A stretch of 64,000 bases of DNA from Patagioenas fasciata. Lineage: Eukaryota > Chordata > Aves > Columbiformes > Columbidae. Below, piece after piece: positions 38,050-48,109 of this stretch. The translations under genes and the position numbers were made by a program. The stretch covers positions 192,676,604 to 192,740,603 of the forward strand of contig NC_092520.1 of the NCBI RefSeq assembly GCF_037038585.1, given 5' to 3'. Position 1 is the stretch's first letter, and every line of letters begins with the position of its first letter. The notes below the pieces were generated by a model. It saw only the letters and a program-made list of their open reading frames with translations. It did no database searches and was not told the DNA's origin.

Positions 38050-38740
38050 ACCTGCTGGAAAGCAGCAATGCAGAGAAGCTCTTGGGAGTTCTGGTCGACA
38101 ACAGGTTGACCATGAGTCAACAATATGCCTAAGAAGGCCAGTGGTATCCTGGGGTGCATTAACAAGAGCGTGACCAGCAGGTCAAGGGAGGTTCTCCTCA
38201 CCCTCTACTCTGCCCTGGTGAGGCCACATCTCCAGTAGTGCATCCTGTTCTGGGCTCCCCAGTCTAAGAAAGATAACTACTGAAGGGAGTCCAGCGGAGG
38301 ACTACGAAGATGATTAGGGGCCTAAAGCACCTTTCTTGTGAGGAAAGACTGAGAGAGCAGAGTCTGTTCAGCCTGGAGAAGAGAAGGCTGAGAGGGAATC
38401 TTATCAATGTTCATAAATATCTCAGGGGCGGATGTCAAGAGGATGAGACCAGACTCCTTTCAGTGATGCCCAGCAATAGGATGAGGGGCAACGGGCACAC
38501 AATGAAGCACAGGAGGTTCCATCTGAGTATGAGGAAAAACTTCTTTACTTTGAGAGTGCCGGAGAGTTGGAACAGGCTACCAAGAGAGGTTGTGGAGTAT
38601 TCTTCTGTGGAGGTAATCAAAACCCACCTGGGCACATTCCTGTGCAATCTACTCTAGGTGTACTTGCTTTAGCAGGTGGGTTGGACTAGATGATCTCCAG
38701 AGGTCCCTTCCAACCCTAGCCATTCTTTGATTCTGTGATG
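38050..38740 (+). mobile_element. CR1 LINE 3' fragment with partly open ORF2 end
   Basis: This plus-strand CR1 starts in the '[23 protein letters not shown]'-type region of ORF2. It retains an uninterrupted C-terminal frame at 38310-38657 ([20 protein letters not shown], then NRMRGNG, and ESWNRLPREVVE near its end). It ends in CATTCTTTGATTCTGTGATG at 38721-38740. Upstream frames are broken. It belongs to a different 3'-end type from the copy directly before it and looks younger. Confidence 0.93.
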
Positions 38741-38758
38741 CTGCAGTCCTGTGATTCG

Positions 38759-38878
38759 ATTCTATTCTATTCTATTCTATTCTATTCTATTCTATTCTAT
38801 TCTATTCTATTCTATTCTATTCTATTCTATTCTATTCTATTCTATTCTATTCTATTCTATTCTATTCTATTCTATTCT
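38759..38878 (+). repeat. (ATTCT)24 pentanucleotide microsatellite
   Basis: There are 24 perfect, uninterrupted copies of ATTCT (120 bp), lying 18 bp after the tail of the CR1 at 38050-38740. An ORF reading FYSI repeatedly through it is an artefact of the pentamer. Confidence 0.98.
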
Positions 38879-41800
38879 TCATTTCATTCTATGTTTTAAG
38901 AAGGCTTATGACAGGGGGATCATGAGCGTGGTTCAAGAAGTCGTAGCACCATACTATAGACTTGAAGTATTTGTAGCACCACTCTGTATGTAGAACAACC
39001 AGAATGCATGGTGTCATTACATTTTGTGAGCATATTATCTGTACTTTCTCATTTTTGTTTTCTTAGCAAAGCAATATACTACATAACTATAAAGTGCACT
39101 GAATTAATCAGACTTCCTGATAAAACAAATGGTTCCTTTCTTTCACCTTTAATATTTATGTTGCTGTTGCCAGTGCTGTTTTTTCTCTCTTTTCTGGTTT
39201 TATGTGGTCTGTTTCTTGAAGTAACAGTTCATTTTTCTTAAGTGAAGAAATAGGTTCTGAAACATCATCATTTGAAACAGCCTTTAGAACACACTTTTAA
39301 GGCATCTGTCTTAAACTTCCAATGCTTTAGGCAGTAATTTATAAAGTATCATCAGTCTGGCATTTGAAATAATTACATTTTTGTTATTTTATCTTGCAAA
39401 TTGTACACTTCATAGCTGTCATTCAGTGAAAAATACTCTGAATTTCATATAAAACTAATCTTTCTGTCATTCCTTGTTCGGTGTCACACTGGAGGCAGTG
39501 GCAACAGATGAAAACTCTCACAAGAAATGATAACTTCTGTATATCAAAATGACTGCAACTTGTTCTGTGTCTTCAGATAAGTGTATGAACTATAGAAAGG
39601 AAGAAATAAACAGTAGATTGTTTTTAAATATGTCTATCACTTGTAATGAAAATCTATGGGAAGACAGGGCAGAATATATGGGTACAGTTATATTTACAAC
39701 TCTGCATCCTCTCTAAATTATGCACACTGTAAGAACATAGTTAAACACAGTAGGCAAGTAATATTGAAGTTTACTTTTTCTAGTGTGCAATATGTGAGGT
39801 TTGTAAAGAGACAGATAGATAAATAAAAGTATGGATAAGCTTATCTCTGATGAAGATTTCATATTCTTGTAAAAGGCAAGTACCCAAAAGTTTGACAGTT
39901 CAATATATCATATGCATCTCCAATATTAATTTTCACCTGTGCACTCTCTCTTGCTTTATCTTTTTGGGATCCTATTATTTAAAAAAAAAAAAAAAAGATA
40001 GCATTTAAAGGCTAATCCAGTTGTTGAGATTTTCTAAGCACACAGTAAACCACTAAGTCAGACTTCTAGCAGCAGCCTGTAGAAACTAGATATGATTCTT
40101 CAGTTCCTCAGAAGAAAGCAATCAGTCATCTCTCTAACCAGCAAGGTCTTCTGGAGTTGTTTAAGCACTTTTCACCCTGTTATTTCGCATATTTGACTGT
40201 TGTTGCCATGAATTTACTCCACTGATAAGTTTGCTTCTATGATACCAAAGCCAGTACTTAGATAAAAAGCTCAAAAGGGAATGCAACAGAAGTACCAAAA
40301 GCTGTATTGAAGAAAGATGATAATGAGCCAGGAAGGCTCCAGAAACTTTCTGAATCCTGGCACTGATTTAGTCATTGGCAAATAGAGACAGGTGCCATAT
40401 CAAAGGGTCCGTTGCAACCTTTGATCCCAGCCTACACCGTGTGCATAAAATGTTACTATATATGTCTTTTCAGGTCTTTGCAAGGAGTTGTGTGCATTTC
40501 TTGGATGCCATCATATTTTTTTGAATTTCAAAGAAAAATGAGTCCATATTCTTATTTGCTACTTCATCCAGCATCAGCTGTGATGGTTTCCATTAATTAT
40601 TTTGTGATGTTTGCACACTGCAGTTCTGTGGAGTATGTAAGATTAACACACATTCTGGGATGGCATGTGCCCTTGACAGAGGTCAGCATGGATTCTTTGC
40701 AGATGACACAGTTCATGGACAGTGGAACTTTCCAACATATTCTGCTGCTTCCAGTAGGGTTTTAGGTACTGTGGTTCATCACTGCTCTTTTATTTTTTTT
40801 CTTTCATGTCCATACTCCTCTGCATGTCACATTGTTCTACTCTACCAAGAGACAAGTCATTTGTATAATACAAACAAAAGCTTTGCTTGCCATTCAGGTT
40901 ATTGTGCATCTTACTGTACTTTTAACGTTTTAGCTCTGGAGGACATGGCTGTTTTCTCTTCCCTACTGTTATACCATTGAAAATAGTAATTTCCTGGGAG
41001 CTAGCCACCTGCTGTCATACTACAATGCCAAATGAGAAAAACTATTGCTATCTATTAGTTTAGTCTTTCAATGTGATGGAAAACTTTACAGAATTATCAA
41101 CGTTCATGAAATGTACAAAGAATTCTACAGACAGCTTTTGTAGACAAACTTTGAAAACCTTCATAAGAGTGTTACAGAAACAAGTTTAACACAACTCTAA
41201 TTTGCAGTTAATTTCCTGACAAAAATTTTATATAGAATAATTATTAAGATTTCCAATTTCCTTTAAGTTATCACAGACAAAATTTTCCAGATGAATATGT
41301 CCTTATTTACCAACTTGTTTTTGTTGCATAGATGCAACAGATTATTTCCACCAAATGTATTTTGCAGTTCTCATAATTTTACTGATAAATTTAAGCCAAG
41401 TAAGAAGCTAAAAGGAGACAATAGGATTTACATGTATTCAGAAGTATAGGATGCAGTACAGAGATAAAATCTATTCCTTCTTGTATTTGTTATAATCCAT
41501 TAATCACAACCATTTACTCTCTCAGGAAACATAATAAGTATTAGTGCCACATGTAATTCTCTCTCCTGATAACTACTGAAATTTCAGGAGTAAGTCAGAA
41601 AGAAATTACTTCTTTCTGATAAAAATATTATTTCACAACTAGATTGTGGGAGGTAATCATGCACAGCAAAAGAAACATGCATGTGAAACATGAAATGTTG
41701 TTTTCTGGATTCAAACAATTACAGTACCACAAGAGCTAAAGGTGCTATTAGGTTAGACAGCACTGAAACTGGGAAAATTAATGCTTACCTCTTCTGTCAC

Positions 41801-42764
41801 TAATTTTTGCTCTTCAAAATTTAATCAGAATATGTAGATCCATATGTAATTTCTTAATTACACCACATGACACATATGTTGTTTCAAAGTGTAGTGATAA
41901 GCTCTCATTTTATTTAATGGCTGACGTGATGGTGAAATACACTGGATCATTCATGGGCATTTTCAAATCAAAGCATTACAAAGGAATGCTACAAGAGAGA
42001 GATTTTCTCTTTATCCATCCACCATGCTATGTCTTCTTCTTTCACAATCTGGCTTTAAGTAGAAGCATAAATGAGGCAGTTGTGTTCCAATACAATACAT
42101 TTACAAACTGGATCTGTTAAGAATGTTTTCTTTCATTTCTTTCCTTGGTTAGTAATAAAAAGTATCTATTCATTGGAAGAGAGCTAGTACTATTAGTTAA
42201 AAACCCTGCTGTGGAAATAGCTATTTAGGCATTTTTTGAAAGGCGGATTTTTGGCAAAGTGGCCCAATACTCTTTCTATAGAGCACTTCAAGTATTGTCT
42301 ATGAATTCTGTTTCAGTTCTGGTTCATTGCCCTGATACAGAGAGTCATTCAGATCACTCGTTGAATCTATCCTGCCGTCACAAAACAATATTAAGGAGTT
42401 GTTCCTTAAAAGTTTTCTGTCCTGATGAAGTTGCTTCAGCATACACTAAAATTAGCAATAATAGCAATTTAAATACTGTGTTTTGCTTTACCATGATAAG
42501 AACTAAACCCAAAGTTTATACAATAATATTTTTTTATAATTTTAAATGAAAAAAGTTTACTGTGCCTACACAAAATTTTAGTTGCTAAACTTCATGGTCT
42601 CACCTACTGAATTACCATGAAATCTGAGTGGACTGAAAATGCTTGACAAACCCCTTGTTCAACAAAAAACAGATCATCACTTTTTCAGATATTGTCTCTC
42701 TAACATGCATAAGGCATAGCCTGCAGGCTTTCATTACATGACACATACAAGAAAACCATGCAAT
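38879..42764. other. Intergenic sequence, no gene seen
   Basis: AT-rich unique DNA with a 16-A run near 39980. The overlapping plus-strand ORFs at 40412-40980 show no recognisable domain or splice context. Confidence 0.5.
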
Positions 42765-44021
42765 CAGGCCCAGTCAACATGGGTTTATGAAAGGCAGGTC
42801 CAGCTTGACCAACCTGATCTCCTTATATGACAAGGTGACCCAACTAGTAGATGAAGGAAAGGCTGTGGATGTTGTGTACTTACACTTAGGTAAAGCCTTT
42901 CACACTGTATCCCATAGCATTTTCCTGGAGAAGCTGGCATCTCGTGGCCTGGATGGGTGTACTCTGCGATGGAAAAAGAACTGGCTGGATGGCCGGGCCC
43001 AAAATGTTCTGGTGAACGGAGCCAAATCCAGTTGGCAGCTGGTCGTGAGTGGTGTTCTCCAGGGCTCAGTATTAAGGACAGTCCTGTTTAATCTCTTTAT
43101 CAATGATCTGGATGAGGGGATTGAGTGGTCCCTCAGTAAATTTGCAGACAACACCAAATTGGGTGGGAATGTTAAACTGCTGGAGGGTAGGAAGGCCATA
43201 CAGAGGGATTTGGACCTGCTGGATCATTGGGCTGAGGCCAGTTGTATAAGATTTAACAAGGTCAAGTGACAGGTCCTGCACTTGTGTCACAACAACCCCA
43301 TGCAACGCTACAGGCTTGGAAAAGAATGGCTGGAAAGCTGCCTGGAGGAAAAGGATCTGGGAGTGTTAATTGACAGTCAGCTGAATATGAGCCACCAGGC
43401 TGCCAAGGTGGCCAAAAAGGCCAACAGCATCCTGGCTTGTATCAGGAATACTGTGTCCAGCAGGACTAGAGAAGTGATGGTGCTACTGTACTCGGCACTG
43501 GTGAGGCCACACCTCAAATATTGTATTCAGTTTTAGGGTCCTCATCCTAAGAAAGACAGTGAGGCACTAGAGAGAGTGCAGAGGAGGGTGACAAATCTGG
43601 TGAGGTGTCTGGAGCACAGGTCTGATGAGGAGCAGTTGAGGGAACTCAGGCTGATTAGCCTGGAGAAAAGGAGGTTGAGGGGAGACTTTATTGCTGTCTA
43701 CAACTTCTTGAAAGGAGATTGTAGCATGGAGGGTGTTGGTTTCTTCTCTCAAGTAGCAAGTGATAGAATAAGAGGAAGTGGCCTCAAGTTGTGCCAAGGA
43801 AGGTTTATATTGGATACTAGGAAAAAATTCTTCATGGAAAGGGTTGTCAGGCATTGGAACAGTCTGCACAGGGAAGCAGTTGGGTCACCACCTCTGAAGG
43901 TGTTTAAAAGGTGTTTAGACAAGGTTCTTAGGGATATGGTTTGGTGCTGGATTTAGGTTATGTTTGGATTTTATGATCCTGAGGGTCTCTTCCAACCGAA
44001 ATGATACTATGATTCTATGAT
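42765..44021 (+). mobile_element. CR1 LINE, 1.26 kb, inactivated reverse transcriptase
   Basis: This is the longest plus-strand CR1 here. The frame 42787-43269 covers reverse-transcriptase motifs: [20 protein letters not shown]; the VDVVYL..GKAFHT block, where CR1 usually has [37 protein letters not shown]; and ADNTK, where ADD is expected. It ends at an in-frame TGA (43267-43269). Two further frames (43282-43536 and 43576-43956) carry the rest of ORF2 to its end. The 3' UTR ends in the tail ATGATACTATGATTCTATGA (44001-44020). The changed catalytic aspartates plus the stops show that it cannot be active. Confidence 0.96.
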
Positions 44022-46345
44022 TAGTATAATACTTCATCACTGTGCTTTTGGCATATATCTTTTGGTCTTGCCACTGGGACCTCATTCACAACAACAGTAG
44101 TTTCTTCTGGATAAAAATTAGTTTGGAATGGATTTTGACATTGTGTATTGCCCATCTGGTTTACAAGTCATTAGATGGTTTCAGGTTACAGTCTGGACTA
44201 GAAATACACAAAATCATCCAGTTCCTAGGGGTGGTTCTGACTAATTAAGATTCCTGTGAACTTCATTTGGCTTTGCACTAAATCTTTAGCATACAGTATG
44301 TCTTTGGGATCTGTGGAAGCACATGGTTGATAGGAGAGAGTAAATCTTACCAAAGCATACTAAAACTAGTGCACACTACTTTTACATGTTGACACAGCTT
44401 CTTTATTGGAAGATAGTGCCATTGCCAGGTGATTTTACACTGTCACCTGTCTGCAAGCTAGAGGCACCAACGCAGGCCTTGATCTCTATGCATTTAAATT
44501 TTTCTACAATGCACTGCCCACATTTGTGAATTGAGGCAATGAAAGTTTGCAGAAGATTACAGGTCAGTTCAAGACCTTCACCCATTCCTTGTTTATAAAT
44601 GTAAAGCTCTGAGATCTAGAATCTTTTAGTTACCAAGATGGTTAACTTCAATCAGTCTTAAAGAGTTATCTATCATAGTCTACATTCTTTTAATGATTTC
44701 AGTATTTGTTCTTTTTCCTCTCAACAATAATTTGGTTTAGATCAGGTTAAAATGATCCTCTGTAGCTCTAGTATAAGCTCTAGTGTAGCTCTTGCTGCAG
44801 ACTTTCAGATACCAGTGAACACTAGGTGTCTTAAAGTCAGGCCAACAGAAGAGCTAAATTAGAGCTCGATAACACCATTTATTGATAAAACTTAATTTGC
44901 TCAGATTTCTTTATAATCATACATGCTCTTGTGAATTTTGAATATCCTTGTGGAATCAAGAAAAGCTTGTTGGTATTTATTACTGGGTCTTTGGAATGTT
45001 TTTCAGATGTGGTGTACGATTAAGCATCTGTGCATGTGTAGGTGCTGTGAAGCCATTTCAACTCCTACAATGTGTGCTGAAGCTGCCGCATCCCCCACTG
45101 CAGCTACTGCAACCTACATGACAAGCATGGCAGCTACTGTGGCCTCCACAACAAACATGCAGACAGGTTCAGGAAACCACAGTTACTTAGAAGAAAGCCA
45201 ACTGAAAGGAAAAATTGCTAAAAGAGAATTGGTCTTGTCTTAGCTAAAAAAAGGACAACATGAAAGTGATTTATTCACCAGAGTTACCTGTAGGCATAAA
45301 ATGTTTTTAGGGTTATAATTATTAATTAAAAGATCATTAAAAAATGATGTTTGAGTAATGCAGCTTTCAGTGACAGCCATTTATTCAAATCTAACAGATT
45401 AAAAAAGCTATAGTTTAATTCAATGATAAATCATCTCATGCCTAATCGCAAATCTGAATTAAAGGTAAGAAAGACCTTCATTAACTTGAACGGTTTTTAC
45501 ATTAGGGCCACAGGCCCTCAAAATATACTTTGAAGGGAAGAGAGTGAAAAGGTATGTGAAAATGGATACTGAACAGTTATATTTTTATATGTTCTTTGCT
45601 GTAATTTTTCCTTTGATTTTTCAGATTGTATTATACCTAAATAGAATATATAGTATTAGGATCACTGTCCAAATATCAGTTTTTAAATTGTTACCACCTT
45701 CTGACTAAATCTGCCTCAGGACTTCATTTTATTTGTAAACTTTTCATTTTAACTCACCTAAATTATTCTATTTCCCCACTTACATACTGTTGCATATACA
45801 CTAAGACAATACATGTCAAGTTTCAACCTGCAGGATCTTTGCGTGTGTTAGATAATATCATTCATAATGGAAATGTTGATAGTGGTATAACTGTAGCTTC
45901 ATGAATGTCAGATAAAGAGCAGAACAAGGTAGAAACAGATGCTGCTAAACTGAAAAAAACCCCCTCCAACAGTGAATTTTCTGTATAGAAAGACTAAGGG
46001 ATGGCTATTTTATTGACAGAGAAGAAAAATGCAGGAGCTGTATGAGTATTCAAAAGCACAATAACAACAGACTCCATGAAGATTTCTATTCTTATTGCTA
46101 ACTGAATTCTCCCAATCTTCTCATAAAAAATGGACCTTGTAACATAAAAATTAAAGAACAGTGGAAACAATTTTTTCTGATGTTTATCTTTTTTACACTC
46201 ATGTTGCAAAATTATACCAATTTTTCTTTTAACTGGATTATATAATTCTGTAGTTCTTTCTTTACAGTATTTTTTAGGAGGTTGCTTTTTAAACGATAGC
46301 TAAACTAGAGAAAGAGCCACAATATCTCAAAAAAGACCATTCTTT

Positions 46346-46402
46346 AAAAAACAAAAACAAAAACAAGAAGAAAAAAACAAACAAACAAAAAAAAAAAAAA
46401 AC
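46346..46402. repeat. A/CAAA-rich low-complexity tract
   Basis: A run of CAAAA, CAAA and poly-A on the plus strand. It is the reverse-strand equivalent of the TTTG tracts elsewhere in the window. Confidence 0.85.
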
Positions 46403-47300
46403 CACACCCCAAAATCCCAGAATGTTTTGTCAAATATTTTGAAAATGGAAATTCACTGTTATACAGTTTGCTGGCTGTGCTGGACTTCATGTGTTGACAG
46501 TGTAACAGAAACATATTCCATTTCAGATACTTCAACTTTCATTGATGTAATTTAGAACCCATCACAGCTTCTTTAATATTTGTTAGAAAAATACAGCTCC
46601 TTTTAGGAAAAAAGCAAAAGGAGCCATCCGGTCTAATTCAGGAGATGTAATATTTAATAACCAACTGATTGTGAAGATTCATTGACTTGACAAATGGTAA
46701 GTAGAGTACGGTATGAAAAAATCTTAAAGAAAAACACAGGTATAGTAACAAAGTGCAAAGACCCTAGCTGTCTTTTTCAAACTTCTTTGGAGAGCGTTAT
46801 TAACATCATAGATATCTATATGAATTTCTCTTTGTCTCTGTATAATCATTTCTAACGCATGCACAGTCAGAAGATGTGAAGATTGTAGATGGACATGTAT
46901 TTTCTTGATTTTTAAGTGTTAATGAGGCAATAAAACAAGTATCTGCTGGGTAACTGCTTTCCAAATTCTCCATTGATTTCTCTCCTGTTATTTCAAAGTC
47001 ACCTTTATTGAGATAAGCATCTGCTACATTCTCCTGTCAGAGACAGGATACTAGGCTGAATAGACCTTCAGCTTAATCCAGTCTAGCTGTCATAAAGTCT
47101 TACAAATTGTAAGTTCCAGAAATGAAAGGGATCAAAGTTATTAGTGGATGTTCAAAAATATAATACAATCATACAAAATAATTACTGTCAGGAGTCCTTC
47201 ACTTTACAAACATATAAAATGCACTTACTCTGAAGGGTGAGAAGTGGGAAAAATCCTTCCATTAAAAAATATAGTCACAAAGCTTTGAACAAATAAATTC

Positions 47301-47386
47301 ACACACTGCAGAGGACACACACACGCATGCAGACATGCACGTACATACACACACACGTGCACATGTACACACACGCACACACATAT
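47301..47386. repeat. CA/GT microsatellite, imperfect
   Basis: A CA-rich run interrupted by GCATG and GTAC steps. In the GRM8 orientation it is a GT-rich stretch lying downstream of the predicted poly(A) sites. Confidence 0.85.
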
Positions 47387-47529
47387 GTTTAGAGTTTACA
47401 CTGCATTCTTCTGATGCCATGATTATTATTTTATTTGTACACCCACCTTTACTGCACATTCTAAACAAACAATAGACAACAGTGTAAGGACTTTTGTTTC
47501 TTAAAACTGCAACAAAACAAGTCTCAACA

Positions 47530-48021
47530 TTTGCAAAACATTCCTTTATTATTAGAAATAAATTATTTTGTATAAAAATTAGCATGCGTTAACCATTGCA
47601 TTTATTTTAGCATAGCCCAGGACTTAGTTCAGTCAGCCATCACAAGAAACAAACTCATCTTTTACAAGTTGAACAATGTAAGACAGGAAAGGAAATTGTC
47701 ACAATCACAAAAAAGTACTTACAAATATAACATCAGACATGATTTATTTCAACAGCTTTTTTTTTGTTTTCCTTTTGTGATTTTCTTCCTTTTGTGAGTG
47801 AACAGTTCAGGAGCTGGACATTGTCTCTGTGGTATAAACCTGGACTTTTCCTTCCTCTGTCTCTTTTAGTCTTTTGCTTCTTGTTAATCCTTGTCCTTCA
47901 GGAGACTGACTATAGATTTGAATGTAATCTACTGATATTTCCAAGAGTGAATTCTGGTGGTGGTAAAGTCTTTGTTTGCAAAATCCCATCCTGCAGGTCT
48001 TCAAGTGAATTTCATCCCTGC
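47530..48021 (-). other. GRM8: GRM8 3' UTR (predicted)
   Basis: This follows the stop codon of the last GRM8 exon on the minus strand. AATAAA signals lie on the minus strand at 47606-47601 and 47550-47545. The second is followed by a T/G-rich element (CTTGTTTTGTTG, about 47526-47515) of the kind expected downstream of a cleavage site. A further AATAAA at 47435-47430 could give a longer form. The end at about 47530 is therefore an estimate. The stop-free frame at 47807-48004 lies within this UTR and is not a gene. Confidence 0.6.
47545..47550 (-). promoter_or_regulatory. GRM8: Candidate GRM8 polyadenylation signal
   Basis: A canonical AATAAA hexamer on the minus strand, about 475 nt after the stop codon, with a T/G-rich stretch 20-35 nt downstream. 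Alternatives are at 47601-47606 and 47430-47435. Confidence 0.5.
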
Positions 48022-48071
48022 TCAGTTTGCCTGATTGCTGTAACTGACATAAGTTGTCTTGGTAGAGGAGG
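48022..48071 (-). CDS. GRM8: GRM8 last coding exon, 'a' C-terminal tail
   Basis: This is the last exon of metabotropic glutamate receptor 8, a presynaptic Gi/o-coupled group III glutamate receptor. The minus strand has a TATTTACAG acceptor ending at 48072. It then has two bases that complete a split codon with the final A of the upstream exon (giving Thr), 15 codons and TGA at 48024-48022. The tail reads TSSTKTTYVSYSNQAN. The first part matches the mammalian GRM8a tail (TSSTKTTY, then SYSN), which fixes the identity. The mammalian tail, as I recall it, ends NHSI, whereas this one ends NQAN, so the C-terminal residues that form a PDZ-ligand-like end in mammals are changed. The phase fits the 53377 donor exactly. 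The exon is too short to be seen as an ORF and was found by splice logic and tail similarity. Confidence 0.93.
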
Positions 48072-48109
48072 CTGTAAATAGAATTACAAAAAAAAAAAAA
48101 AAAAAAAAA
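48072..48109 (-). promoter_or_regulatory. GRM8: GRM8 last-exon acceptor with T22 tract
   Basis: In the sense orientation the intron end reads 22 consecutive T (48109-48088), then GTAATTCTATTTACAG, with the AG at 48073-48072. The long poly-T serves as the polypyrimidine tract but sits 16 nt from the AG. The spacer is A/T-rich. This acceptor serves both tail isoforms; only from the 53377 donor does the exon stay in frame. Confidence 0.85.

Larger units (their letters stand above)
44022..47529. other. Intergenic sequence downstream of GRM8, no gene seen
   Basis: This is the region between the youngest CR1 and the predicted end of the GRM8 3' UTR. It contains a two-copy 30-bp tandem duplication at 45100-45159, an A-rich tract at 46346-46402 and a CA-rich repeat at 47301-47386. 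A block at 45365-45475 carries several homeodomain and TALE-type motifs (see findings). Confidence 0.5.

Noticed and set aside
38751-38993. ORF through the ATTCT array encoding an FYSIL-type repeat protein
   Set aside because: It arises from the pentamer being open in this frame; there is no sign of a gene.
40412-40980. Two overlapping plus-strand ORFs of 117 and 106 codons
   Set aside because: Hydrophobic, low-complexity translation without a recognisable family or supporting exon signals.
47807-48004. Minus-strand ORF of 65 codons just after the GRM8 stop
   Set aside because: It lies in the predicted GRM8 3' UTR, in a different context from the receptor frame, with no recognisable domain.
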